Notes: generated by a model not told the origin, from the sequence alone. Shown: positions 38,384 through 46,799, counted from the stretch's first letter. The stretch: DNA of 64,000 nucleotides from Kitasatospora fiedleri (GCF_948472415.1 NZ_OX419519.1:310001-374000), one strand, 5' to 3'. A program made the numbers and translations.

Positions 38384-39229
38384 TTGAGTCCCATCATGCC
38401 GCAGAAGGTCGTGACGATCGACCTCTCCGCCGGCCGACTCCACACCGTGGACGTCGACGGCACCCCCCACATCGTGCTCCGGCCCGCCATCGAGGCGCTC
38501 GGCCTGGACTACTCCACCCAGCTCCGCAAGCTCAAGGGCCGGTCGTGGGCCTGCGTGGGCCAGAAGACCACGCAGATGCCGGGCGACGACCAGGAGCGCA
38601 CGGTCACCACGGTGACCACCGAGACCTTCCTGATGCTGCTGGCAACCGTGCACGAGGCGCGGGTCCCCGAGCAGATCAAGCCGGTGCTGGTCGCCTTCCA
38701 GAAGGAGTCGGCTGAGGCTCTGCGTAAGTACTGGACCGAGGGTGGCGCGGTGAACGAGCGCGCCTCGGTCGAGCAGGTCGCCGCGCTGCGGGCCGAGTTG
38801 GACGACGTGGAGCGCGCCTCCGTCGCCCGGGCCCGGCTGGACGCGATGGCCGTGGCCAAGCAGGCCGGCCTGGTGAACACCTCGTACATCGAGGGCATGG
38901 CCAAGCACGAGCTGGCTCGGATGCTGGGCCAGGAGCCGGAGTTGGACCCGCAGGAGATCACGATCACCTGCGACGAGTACCTGACGGACCGGGGTGTCGC
39001 GCAGGCGGACCTGGGGTCGGCGCGGACGCGGCTGGGCCGGACGGTCGCGGCGCTGTACCGGGCCCGGTACGGGCAGGACCCGCAGAAGGTGTCGCGTCCG
39101 ATCCACGGGGTGCACCGCGAGGTGTCCGTATACACCCACCGGGACATCGACCTGTTCCACACGGCGTGGGCCGAGGTCGGCCGCCGCTACAACGTCCAGG
39201 GCGGCCTGGAGTTGGGCGGTGCGGCGTGA
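38384..39229 (+). CDS. Phage antirepressor (P22_AR_N type)
   Basis: 281 aa from TTG at 38384 (GGTGGAG a few bases upstream; ATG at 38396 is the alternative). The N-terminal domain VVTIDLSAGRLHTVDVDGTP, ALGLDYSTQLRKLKGRSWAC, TTETFLMLLATVHEARVPEQ is the P22 antirepressor N-domain. The C-terminal part carries LGRTVAALYRARYGQDPQKV and a DUF-like tail. It should antagonise the XRE repressor on induction. Confidence 0.8.
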   Translation: MSPIMPQKVVTIDLSAGRLHTVDVDGTPHIVLRPAIEALGLDYSTQLRKLKGRSWACVGQKTTQMPGDDQERTVTTVTTETFLMLLATVHEARVPEQIKPVLVAFQKESAEALRKYWTEGGAVNERASVEQVAALRAELDDVERASVARARLDAMAVAKQAGLVNTSYIEGMAKHELARMLGQEPELDPQEITITCDEYLTDRGVAQADLGSARTRLGRTVAALYRARYGQDPQKVSRPIHGVHREVSVYTHRDIDLFHTAWAEVGRRYNVQGGLELGGAA

Positions 39230-39639
39230 ACGCCATCAAGGTGCGGGTGGGCCGTTCCCTGTTCGCTGGGGTGTCGCCGACGGTGATTCCGGCGGTGTCG
39301 TCGCCGCTGGCGCTGCCGGTGCGTGAGCGGGTGTCGGTCGAGCAGGTGCTGGAGCTGGCGGCGGCGTACATCGAGGTGCACGGCCACCACAAGGGCGACT
39401 TCGGGTCCGAGAAGGACCGGTCCGCGTGTGCGGTGGGTGCGATCCGGGCGATCGTCACGGGCCGCCGGGACGTGCAGCACCCGCTGGCGGACGCCGCAGT
39501 GCTGGCCCTGTCGCAGCAGCTGCCGGACGTCATGGCCGAGGTGCTGGAGAACGTCGCGGAGTGGAACGACGCGCTGGAGCGGACGGCTTCCGAGGTGGTT
39601 CGGGCTCTGCGGGCGGCTGCGTTGGCGGTGGCGGCGTGA
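39226..39639 (+). CDS. DUF6197-like hypothetical protein
   Basis: 137 aa. VLELAAAYIEVHGHHKGDFG, SACAVGAIRAIVTGRRD and an amphipathic C-terminus match the DUF6197 pattern common in Streptomyces and their phages; function unknown. GTG at 39226 overlaps the upstream stop by four bases. Confidence 0.55.
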   Translation: MNAIKVRVGRSLFAGVSPTVIPAVSSPLALPVRERVSVEQVLELAAAYIEVHGHHKGDFGSEKDRSACAVGAIRAIVTGRRDVQHPLADAAVLALSQQLPDVMAEVLENVAEWNDALERTASEVVRALRAAALAVAA

Positions 39640-39794
39640 GCGCCGGGTCCGCCTGCGGGCTGTGCGGGATCGCCCGCCGTGAGCACGACCGCCGCTGGGT
39701 GGACACGGTGCCGCACCGCTTCGTGCCGCCGACCGCCGCGCAGGTCCGCGCCCGCATGGAGCGGGCCAACTCCCGGAAGCAGGTGGCCCAGTGA
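39636..39794 (+). CDS. Small zinc-knuckle-like protein
   Basis: 52 aa. CGLCGIARREHDRRW gives a CxxC with a following His. No family. GTG overlaps the previous stop (GTGA). Confidence 0.5.
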   Translation: MSAGSACGLCGIARREHDRRWVDTVPHRFVPPTAAQVRARMERANSRKQVAQ

Positions 39795-39952
39795 TCGACA
39801 TCGCCATCATCCTCGCTGCGATCGCCGTGCTGGTGCTGATCGGGCTGGTCTCCGAGTGGCGGGCCCGTCGCCGGGTGCAGGCCGTCGAGGCCCGCACCGT
39901 CAGCCCCGAGGCCGTCCGCTACCTGATGACCCGCCGGGAGGACCGGCCGTGA
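39791..39952 (+). CDS. Single-pass membrane peptide
   Basis: 53 aa: one helix (IDIAIILAAIAVLVLIGLVS) then a basic cytoplasmic tail (EWRARRRVQ). GTG start overlaps the previous stop, and the stop TGA overlaps the next GTG. Function unknown. Confidence 0.55.
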   Translation: MIDIAIILAAIAVLVLIGLVSEWRARRRVQAVEARTVSPEAVRYLMTRREDRP

Positions 39953-40097
39953 CGTTCCCCGCCTCCCGCGCCAGCGCCGCCGGCTGCCTCTGCGCCTGGT
40001 GCGCATCACCGACCCGATCCCCGCCCTGGAGCTCGTCCGGCCCGACGGCCGCGGCTGGCTGATCTGCCCGCTCAGGGCCCGCAAGGAGACCCGATGA
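39949..40097 (+). pseudogene. Small hypothetical protein, frameshifted as assembled
   Basis: Begins TFPASRASAAG in the GTG frame; after a one-base shift reads LRLVRITDPIPALELVRPDG, RGWLICPLRARKETR to a stop that overlaps the next ATG. The last 32 codons have clear coding bias. About 49 aa. Confidence 0.45.
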
Positions 40098-40480
40098 CCG
40101 ACTACGCGCACTACGGCCCGCTGGTCCGGCTCGCGGCCGCGCACAGCACCGAGGTGGAGATGGACCAGTCCCTGTGGTCCTGCCTCTACGAGTACGACAC
40201 CTCTGGCAAGGCCCCGGCCCCTGCGTCGATCGCCGAGATCACGCACCTGCGGGCCACCAGCCCGAAGGGCTGGAGCAGCACCGACATCGCACTGGTCGGC
40301 CGTCTCGCCGACGGGCGGTGGGTGACCTGCGTCGCCTGGTCCGACACCGCCGGGTTCGGCTGCCGGGAGCAGGTGGACTGGTGGGTCGGGGAGACCCGCG
40401 AGGACGCCATCAAGTTCGGCCTCGACGAGGAGTCGCGGCGCGCCCTCGGCTTCCCCTCGATCGCGGGGGAGACCCGATGA
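40094..40480 (+). CDS. Hypothetical phage protein
   Basis: 128 aa, soluble, Trp-rich (KGWSSTDIALVGRLADGRWV; REQVDWWVGETRED). No family recognised. ATGA-coupled on both sides, which ties it to the nuclease gene. Confidence 0.65.
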   Translation: MTDYAHYGPLVRLAAAHSTEVEMDQSLWSCLYEYDTSGKAPAPASIAEITHLRATSPKGWSSTDIALVGRLADGRWVTCVAWSDTAGFGCREQVDWWVGETREDAIKFGLDEESRRALGFPSIAGETR

Positions 40481-41361
40481 CGATCACCGAGTTGCCGGGG
40501 TCGAGCGCCCCGGCCGCCGGGCCCATCATCACCGAGCCTGGCATCTACGACATCACCAACGAGCAGTACCACGCCGACCCCGTCCCGGGCGGTTCGCTGT
40601 CCTCCACCGGGGCCCGGAAGTTGCTGGCCCCGTCGTGCCCGGCCCTGTTCCGGCACGAGCAGCTGAACGGCCAGAAGCCGCGGCGGGTCTTCGACTTCGG
40701 CACCGCGGCCCACGGCCTGGTGACCGGCTCGGGCCCGAAGCTGGTGAAGATCGCCGCTGACAACTACCGCACGAAGGCCGCGCAGGAGCAGGCCGCCGGG
40801 GCCCGCGCCGATGGCGCTGTGCCGCTGCTGCCCTCCGAGTGGCAGCAGGTCCAGGAGATGGCGGCCGCGCTCCGCCAGCACCCGATTGCGTCCCGCCTGT
40901 TCGCTCCGGGCAGTGGCCTGCCGGAGCGGTCGCTGTTCTGGGTGGACCAGGCGACCGGCGTGTGGCGGCGGGCCCGCCCGGACTGGCTGCCGCACCCGAC
41001 GGACGGCCGGCTGATCGTCCCGGACTACAAGACGTGCGTGTCCGCGGACCCGCGGGCCATCGAGAAGGCCGTGTACGACCACGGCTACTACCAGCAGGAC
41101 CCCTGGTACATCGACGGGATTCGCGCGGTGCTCGGCGTCGAGAACGCCGTCATGGTGTTCGTCTTCCAGGAGAAGACGCCGCCGTACCTGATCCACGTGG
41201 TGCAGCTCGACCTGGCGGCGATCCGCGCCGGACGGCGCCGCAACCGTGAGGCGATCGCCGCCTACCAGCAGTGCACCCGCAGCGGCGAGTGGCCCGGCTA
41301 CTCGGACCGTGTCGACATCGTCTCCCTGCCCGCGTGGGCCGAGAAGCAGGAGAACCAGTGA
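40477..41361 (+). CDS. RecE/DUF3799-type PD-(D/E)XK exonuclease
   Basis: 294 aa. The opening ITEPGIYDITNEQYHADPVP, SLSSTGARKLLAPSCPALFR, FDFGTAAHGLVTGSG is the signature of phage exonucleases of the RecE/DUF3799 group, and GRLIVPDYKTCVSADPRAIE contains the metal-binding D-x-K. It should resect dsDNA ends to feed the annealing protein encoded next. ATGA-coupled upstream; GTG-coupled to the RecT-like gene. Confidence 0.85.
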   Translation: MTITELPGSSAPAAGPIITEPGIYDITNEQYHADPVPGGSLSSTGARKLLAPSCPALFRHEQLNGQKPRRVFDFGTAAHGLVTGSGPKLVKIAADNYRTKAAQEQAAGARADGAVPLLPSEWQQVQEMAAALRQHPIASRLFAPGSGLPERSLFWVDQATGVWRRARPDWLPHPTDGRLIVPDYKTCVSADPRAIEKAVYDHGYYQQDPWYIDGIRAVLGVENAVMVFVFQEKTPPYLIHVVQLDLAAIRAGRRRNREAIAAYQQCTRSGEWPGYSDRVDIVSLPAWAEKQENQ

Positions 41362-42160
41362 GCGTCGAGCAGTTCATGCCCGCGGCCCCGGCCCGGATCG
41401 GGCAGGGCACCGCGGTGGAGCAGTCCCGGGCGGTCGCCGAGGTGCAGGCCGCGATCGTCGTAGCCCAGCAGTGCCCGCGCAACATCCAGGCCGCGCTGGC
41501 CGAGATGCGCCAGTCGTGCCAGCAGACGGCCCTGGCTGAGCGGGCGTTCTTCCGATACTCCCGTGGCAGCGGCACGATCACCGGTCCGTCGGTTCACTTG
41601 GCCGCGCGAGCTGGCCAGATGCTGGGGCAACGTCCAGTACGGGCTGATCGAGCTGCGGCGCGACGACGAGTTCGGGCAGTCCGAGATGCAGGCGTTCGCC
41701 TGGGACGTGCAGACCAATTCCCGCAACAGCTCGACCTTCGTGGTCCCGCACCGCCGCGACACCCGCGACGGCGTCAAGGAGCTCAAGGACATGCGGGACA
41801 TCTACGAGAACAACGCCAACAACGGGGCCCGCAGGGTCCGTGAGGCCATCTTCGCGATCCTGCCGCCGTGGTTCGTGGAGGAGGCGAAGGAGCTGTGCAA
41901 CAAGACCTTGAAGGGCGGTGGCGGTCGGCCTCTGGCCCAGCGGATCGCGGACGCCATCCGGGCGTTCGGCAGCATCGGGATTTCCGAGGACCAGTTGCAG
42001 GACAAGCTCGGCCGGCCGTCGACGAAGTGGACGGAGCACGACACCGCACAGCTGCACGTGTCTTCCAGTCGATCCAGCGTGGCGAGGTGCGGGCGGACGA
42101 AGAGTTCCCTGCGCCGCGGGTCACCGCCGACGAACTCGCCGCCCCGGCGGTGCCGAGTGA
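41358..42160 (+). pseudogene. RecT/Erf-like single-strand annealing protein, several frameshifts as assembled
   Basis: Pieces: VEQSRAVAEVQAAIVVAQQC, RGSGTITGPSVHLA, then after a shift RELARCWGNVQYGLIELRRD, FAWDVQTNSRNSSTFVVPHR, DMRDIYENNANNGARRVREA, and after another FQSIQRGEVRADEEFPAPRV. This is a well-populated phage family found beside RecE-like nucleases; its annealing role is inferred from that partnership. The stop is uncertain; a TGA at 42158-42160 overlapping the next GTG fits the local style. Confidence 0.55.
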
Positions 42161-42891
42161 GCTGGCACCTGGGGCCCCTGGCGGCCCTCGACTTGGAGAC
42201 GACGGGCTTGGACCCGTTGTCGGCGGCGGTGATCGTGGTCCGCGGCCAGCGCGGCACGGTCGTGGAGGACGACCCGTCGCGCTGGCTGACGATGGACCGG
42301 TCGGGCTGGACGGTGTCGACGTGGAGATCCCGGCGGAGGCGACCGCGATCCACGGGATCACGCAGGAGCAGGCCGCGGCTGAGGGCCGGCCGGGCCAGTG
42401 GGTGGCGGGGCGGTCGGTGTGACGCTGGCGCGGATCGTCGAGCAGTGCATCCCGATCGTGATCATGAACGCGCCGTACGACCTGACGGTGCTGGACCGGG
42501 AGTTTTGGCGTCACGGCTGGCCGTCGCTGCCGCTGCGGGCGGGCCGGGAGCCGCTGGTGTTGGACCCGCAGTGATGGACCGGCACGTCGACCGGGTCCGC
42601 CAGCGGGCCCCGGAACCTGGGGGCCCTGGCGGCGCACTACCGGGTGCCGCACACCGCCCCGCACCAGGCCGCCGCGGACGCGCTCGCCGCGGTGCGCGTC
42701 GTCGACGCCATCGCCCGCCTCCACCCCGAGATCGCCGACATGCCGCTCGACGAGCTGCACCAGCGGCAGGGCATCTGGGCCCGGCGGCAGGCCTCGGAAC
42801 GTGCCCGCCGGTACGAGGCCGAGGGCCGTGTCGAGCGCGTCAACGGCCAGTGCCGATCATCCCCCGCCCCAGGAACGGAGGCCCGCGATGA
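42157..42891 (+). pseudogene. DnaQ-like DEDDh 3'-5' exonuclease, multiple frameshifts as assembled
   Basis: Exo I DLETTG in SWHLGPLAALDLETTGLDPL; EIPAEATAIHGITQEQAAAE; Exo II in PIVIMNAPYDLTVLDREFWR; Exo III-like histidine and Asp in HYRVPHTAPHQAAADALAAV. These lie in three frames, with shifts near 42310, 42400, 42570-42610 and 42850. The end reads PIIPRPRNGGPR. A proofreading-like nuclease of the phage recombination/replication block. Confidence 0.7.
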
Positions 42892-43169
42892 CCACCAACG
42901 ACTGGCGGGACGACGCGTCCTGCATCTACGTCGACCCGGAGCTGTTCTACCCGCTCACCTACAGCATCGAGCGCATCGCCGAGCCCTGATGGTCTGCAAC
43001 GGCTGCCCGGTTGTCGCCCAGTGCCTGCGGGAGGCGATGAAGGTCGAGGGCGACGCCGGCGAGAAGACCCGCCACGGCATCCGTGGGGGCCTCTCCCCGA
43101 AGGGCCGCAAGAAGCTGGGACCGCACCCACCAGCGCGGCATGAGCCCCCGTCACCGCCTGGCCGCGTGA
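42888..43169 (+). pseudogene. WhiB-like iron-sulfur regulator, frameshifted as assembled
   Basis: NDWRDDASCIYVDPELFYPL supplies the first Cys. The reading shifts near 42970 and continues MVCNGCPVVAQCLREAMKVE with the CxxCxxxxxC cluster, then TRHGIRGGLSPKGRKKL, the G[VI]WGG-like turn and basic DNA-binding tail of Wbl proteins. A further shift near 43118 gives DRTHQRGMSPRHRLAA and the stop. Phage-borne WhiB proteins (as in TM4) can silence the host whiB2 paralogue. Confidence 0.75.
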
Positions 43170-43314
43170 CGTGCCGGCAGTGGCTGCCGCGGACGACGCG
43201 TACTGCGGGCAGCCCGCCCGGCCCTACCTGATCGGCGCCCGCTGCGTGCGCCACACCCCGGCCGCGCAGGCCGGCACCGACGAACCCCCCAGCACCCCCA
43301 TGGAGCCCCGATGA
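43166..43314 (+). pseudogene. Small Cys-rich protein, frameshifted as assembled
   Basis: VTCRQWLP, then after one inserted G near 43191 ADDAYCGQPARPYLIGARCV, RHTPAAQAGTDEPPST to a stop overlapping the next ATG. Cys and His spacing suggests a minimal zinc knuckle. 49 aa. Confidence 0.4.
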
Positions 43315-43664
43315 GCACCGCCACCATCGACCACATCGTCCTGTGCCAGGCCGGCCCGGTCACCGTCGAAGCCCAGCCCGCCACTCCCGGCCTGTACGTC
43401 TACGAGGGGCCCGACGCGATCAGCGGCGGGGCCTGCCGGTGGCGGCTCGGCCACCACTCCGGGCTCCAGGTCGCCCGGTTCCAGACCAGCGAGGCGGCGC
43501 ACGCCGTGGCCGCCGAGATCGCCGACTTCACTGACTGGACCGCCCCGGCCGCCGTCCTCAAGGCCGCCGCCACCGCCCGCAACCAGGCCGACCGGCTGGA
43601 GTTCCTGCGGATCGTCGAGGACGGCGGAGGCCACTTCGACACCTGCACCAACTGCCCGGCCTGA
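43311..43664 (+). CDS. Hypothetical phage protein
   Basis: 117 aa, beginning IDHIVLCQAGPVTVEAQPAT and ending DGGGHFDTCTNCPA with a terminal CxxC. No family recognised. Intact frame. ATGA overlap with the upstream small gene. Confidence 0.55.
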   Translation: MSTATIDHIVLCQAGPVTVEAQPATPGLYVYEGPDAISGGACRWRLGHHSGLQVARFQTSEAAHAVAAEIADFTDWTAPAAVLKAAATARNQADRLEFLRIVEDGGGHFDTCTNCPA

Positions 43665-43756
43665 CGGCCCGCCAGACCGCCCGGTGCGGGGGATGACCTC
43701 CCCGCCCCCGCACCGGGCCCCAACCCTCACCCCACCGAACTACCGGAAGGCCGATC

Positions 43757-44621
43757 GTGACCCTCGACGCCATGCACTGGGTGTGGAACCACTCCCAGAC
43801 CCGCGGGAACTCGCGGCTGGCTGTGCTCGCGCGCGCGACGCGACAAGGTGCGGACTCCGGCGTGCGAGATCCGGGTGAGCTATCCGGAGTTCATGCAGGC
43901 GCTGAACGTGTCGTCCCGCACGGTGGTCCGCGACGCGATTCGGAAGGCGGAGGAGCTCGGCGAGTTGGCGACGCTCGAGGAGGGGAAGGGGACGCGTCCG
44001 GCTCTGTACCGGTTGCCGAAGGCGGTCGGGTGGCTGCGCGGGACGGACGCTAGCAGTACGGATTCCGGACCTCTAGACGCTGATTGCCCTGCCGGTAGCA
44101 GTCCAGATTCCGGACCTCTAGCGCCTGCTAGTGGTACGGATTCCGGACCTCTAGCCGAAGACCATGATCACGCTAGAGGTACGGATTCCGGACCTCAGAG
44201 GTACGGATTCCGGACCTCTAGAGGTACGGATTCCGGACCTCACTCTCCATCCCACTCTCCCAAGAGGGAGAGAGCGATCGACGCGGACGCTTTCCCCGCC
44301 TTCGCCCGGCCCCTCTCCGACCAACTCGGCCTCGCCGGCATCAACGTCCGCTGGCCCTTCACCGAGACCGAGTGGTTCAAGCTCGACGCCGCCATCAAGA
44401 AGTCCGGCATCCCCGCTCGTCGACTACGCCCGCCGCTCCTACGAGCGCCAGCACGGCCACATCGACTCCGCCCGCTACTTCCTCCGCGGCTGGATCGAAC
44501 TCCCCCCGCTGCCCAGCCCCGACGCCGAACGCCCCCCGCTTCGCGCCGTCGCCGGCGGCCAGCCCGGCTGGCAGCCCTACGCAACCCCACCGACCACACC
44601 GTCTACAAGAACGGCTGGTGA
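43757..44621 (+). pseudogene. Lambda O-like replication initiator, frameshifted as assembled
   Basis: N-terminal winged HTH: the GTG frame reads MHWVWNHSQTRGNSRLAVLA, and after a shift near 43845 VRTPACEIRVSYPEFMQALN, VSSRTVVRDAIRKAEELGEL. The middle is an unusual low-complexity part made of TDSGPL units that are encoded by DNA iterons. The C-terminal part (shifts near 44415 and 44570) reads FPAFARPLSDQLGLAGINVR, LVDYARRSYERQHGHIDSAR, RYFLRGWIELPP, ending NPTDHTVYKNGW. Position before a DnaC-like loader and the internal iterons match the lambda O gene. GTG at 43757 after GGAAGG. Confidence 0.7.
44057..44244. repeat. Six iterons inside the initiator gene: candidate phage replication origin
   Basis: Consensus TACGGATTCCGGACCTCTAG. 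Copies start at 44057, 44102 (TCCAG instead of TACGG), 44135, 44180, 44202 and 44225; the core GATTCCGGACCTC is identical in all six. Start-to-start distances are 45, 33, 45, 22 and 23 bp, close to multiples of 11. Each copy with its GG prefix is itself an imperfect dyad (GGTACGG-ATT-CCGGACC). This copies the layout of the lambda origin, where O-binding iterons lie within O. Confidence 0.75.
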
Positions 44622-44626
44622 CCCCG

Positions 44627-45364
44627 ATGCCCGAACCCGCCCGCCTCGGCGCCGCATCCGCCATGGCCGCCCTCCGCGCCCGCCTCGAACGGCGCGGCAT
44701 CGTCCTCCCCCCCGGCCCCGTCGACGACGCTCCCAGCCCCGACCAGCCCGGCCACCCCGAATACCACCCGGGCCCGCGCCGAGTTCGCCCTCACCCGCTG
44801 GCACAACGCCGTTCCCTACCGGTACGCCGACGCCGCCCCCATCGCCGCCGACCCCCAGATCGGGGCCTGGGCCCAGCGCGTCGCCACCAAGCCCAGCGAA
44901 GCCAACTCGCTGCTGCTGACCGGCAGCACCGGCACCGGCAAGACCCACCAGGCGTGGGCCGCACTGCGGATGATCGCCGAAGCCGGGCCCGTCGACTACC
45001 AGGTGATCGCCACCACCGCCGCCGACCTGTACGGCCGGCTCCGCCCCGGCGGCTCCGACCAGGGCACCGAGCACGAACTCCGCCGCTACACCCGCGTCCC
45101 CATCCTCCTGCTCGACGACCTCGGCTCCGCCAAGGCCAGCGAGTGGGTGGAGGAGATCACCTACCGGCTGATCAACGAGCGGTACAACGCCTGCCGGCCG
45201 ACGATCTTCACGTCGAACTACTCGACCCAGGCCCCCGTTCCGAGACCGGCCAGGTGCTCGGCCCCGGGCTCGACATCGTCCTCGGCGACCGCATCGTCAG
45301 CCGCCTCGCCGAGATGACCACCGTCGTCGTCATGGCCGGCCGCGACCGCCGCCGGGCCGCCTGA
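44627..45364 (+). pseudogene. DnaC-like helicase loader (AAA+), frameshifted as assembled
   Basis: N-terminus AMAALRARLERRGIVLPPGP; after a shift near 44765 the ATPase core follows: FALTRWHNAVPYRYADAAPI, LLLTGSTGTGKTHQAWAALR (Walker A), VPILLLDDLGSAKASEWVEE (Walker B), IINER-type LINERYNACRPTIFTSNYS (sensor I). A second shift near 45235 leads into ETGQVLGPGLDIVLGDRIVS and the Arg-containing end SRLAEMTTVVVMAGRDRRRA. It should load the host DnaB at the iteron origin. About 246 aa. Confidence 0.8.
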
Positions 45365-45560
45365 TGGGCGCCCCGATGCCCGCCAAGCTCCGGGCCGCCC
45401 TCCAGCGCGAGCACCCCCGGAGTGGGCGATCGCCTGCCCCCTCGACTACTGCGCCGCCAAGCCCGGCACACCCTGCCGCAGCCCCCGCGGACGCGCCGTA
45501 CCCCTCGGCGTCCACCCCAGCCGCGCCGACGCCTGGATCACCCACCAGCCTGCCGCCTGA
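45364..45560 (+). pseudogene. Small zinc-finger-like protein, frameshifted as assembled
   Basis: PAKLRAALQREHP then, after one added base near 45420, EWAIACPLDYCAAKPGTPCR and SPRGRAVPLGVHPSRADAWI to the stop at 45560. CPxxxC...GTPC with following His is the pattern of a short phage zinc-binding motif (DNA-binding-like). The ATG overlaps the DnaC stop (TGATG). 65 aa. Confidence 0.5.
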
Positions 45561-45572
45561 ACGGAGCCATCC

Positions 45573-46132
45573 ATGACCGACCTGACCGCCGCCGCCACCC
45601 GCCTCAACGAGGACCTCGCCGAACTGTTCGAGGACTGGGAGATCCCCCGCGGAGCCAACCTCCGCGACCACCCGTACGCCATCGACAGGCTGGTCGAGAT
45701 CCTCAACGACCACGCCGAGCGCATCGCCCCGCACCGGTACGTCGAAGGCGACCGCTACCCGGTCGTCATCACCACCACCCAGCGCTACATCGTGTGGGTC
45801 GAGGCCGAGACGCCAAGGACGCCGTCGCCAGCACCAAGGACAACTCGGAGTGGTACGAGCTGATCTCCGGCCAGACCGCGATCGACGCCGACTACGAGAT
45901 CGAGGCCCCCGACCGCTGGAAGAACCACCTCGTCTACGAGCACCGGATGGGCCCCAACCAGGGCTGCCAGACCTGCAACGCGCCCCAGATCCAGGAGCAG
46001 GTCGTCCACACCGTCCTGCACACCGAGGCGTGCCCGATCGGCCAGGCCGAGCGCGCCGAACGCGAAGCCCGCTGGGAGCGCGAACGCCAGGAACGCCTCG
46101 CCGCACAGGCCGCGAAGCGCGCAACCGCCTGA
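45573..46132 (+). pseudogene. Hypothetical phage protein, frameshifted as assembled
   Basis: Frame 1 reads LAELFEDWEIPRGANLRDHP and HRYVEGDRYPVVITTTQRYI; after a shift near 45810 AKDAVASTKDNSEWYELISG, QTAIDADYEIEAPDRWKNHL, CQTCNAPQIQEQVVHTVLHT and a basic coiled end. CxxC with later His suggests metal binding. About 186 aa; no family. Confidence 0.5.
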
Positions 46133-46144
46133 ACGGAGCCTCCG

Positions 46145-46399
46145 ATGGAGATCACCGAACCCGCCGTCGCCAGCCGCGACCTGACCGACTACGAGCGCCG
46201 CCTGCTCCGCCACGTCGCCGCCGGCGGCACCAACCCGTCGATCGCCCGAAGGCTCAGCACGACGACCTGCACCGTCCAGTCCGCGCTCGCCTGCGTCTAC
46301 CGCAAGCTCGGCGCCCGCAACCGGGCCCACGCCGTCGCGATCGCCGTCCACAACGGCTGGATCACCCTCGACCACGTGACGCCCGCCAGAGAGCCCTGA
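46145..46399 (+). CDS. LuxR-type HTH protein
   Basis: 84 aa consisting of one GerE/LuxR DNA-binding domain: LTDYERRLLRHVAAGGTNPS, IARRLSTTTCTVQSALACVY, RKLGARNRAHAVAIAVHNGW. No receiver or sensor. ATG after GGAGCC. A likely regulator of phage middle genes. Confidence 0.8.
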   Translation: MEITEPAVASRDLTDYERRLLRHVAAGGTNPSIARRLSTTTCTVQSALACVYRKLGARNRAHAVAIAVHNGWITLDHVTPAREP

Positions 46400-46488
46400 C
46401 GGCCCGTCTGCGACCCGCGTCCGGTCCCGGTGGACTCCGCGCACCTGCCCCGCCCCTGCGCCCGCCCTAGACCCCCTGGAGCGATTCC

Positions 46489-46599
46489 GTGAACACCAGC
46501 TATCCGACCGCCCCCGGCAGCACGAAGAGCCGCGCGGCGTCGGCCGGCGGCTCGCGGAGCGGGGCGGGTCAGGAGGCGGGCGGCGCTTCGGCCAGGTAG
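46489..46599 (+). CDS. Possible short ORF or truncated gene start
   Basis: GTG with GGAG at nine bases, product NTSYPTAPGSTKSRAASAGG and a Gly/Ala tail (36 aa), running into the opposite end of the Phd gene. May be the stub of a gene cut by insertion of the antitoxin gene, or noise. Confidence 0.25.
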   Translation: MNTSYPTAPGSTKSRAASAGGSRSGAGQEAGGASAR

Positions 46600-46799
46600 T
46601 CGCGGAGGATCTGCGCGGCCCGGCCGGGCCCGCCGGCCTGGTCGACGAGTTCGCCGATGTCGACGGGCAGCAGGGCGGCGACCCGCTTGCTGCGGCTGGT
46701 CAGGTAGTAGCCGCGCCTCAGCAGGCGGACGGCGGACAGCAGTTCGCTGAGGTTGGCGCGGGCGTCGGCGATGGGGTGGTCGGTCTGGTCGGTGTCCAT
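46569..46799 (-). CDS. Phd/YefM-type antitoxin, no toxin partner visible
   Basis: 76 aa. PIADARANLSELLSAVRLLR, GYYLTSRSKRVAALLPVDIG is the Phd/YefM fold (the first part is the DNA-binding dimer). It is the only minus-strand gene between 37.6 and 54.2 kb and has its own palindromic operators. No Doc, YoeB or similar toxin gene is adjacent on either side, so it is an orphan, perhaps to neutralise a host toxin. Confidence 0.75.
   Translation of the reverse strand: MDTDQTDHPIADARANLSELLSAVRLLRRGYYLTSRSKRVAALLPVDIGELVDQAGGPGRAAQILRDYLAEAPPAS

Noticed and set aside
44057..44244. CRISPR array
   Set aside because: Spacings are 2-25 bp and not spacer-like, the repeats are inside a gene, and no cas gene is near.
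43757..44621. TDSGPL peptide repeats as a surface or adhesion repeat
   Set aside because: The repeat is conserved at DNA level, copy 5 is out of frame, and the flanking domains are a winged helix and a replication-type C-terminus, so an iteron array is the better reading.
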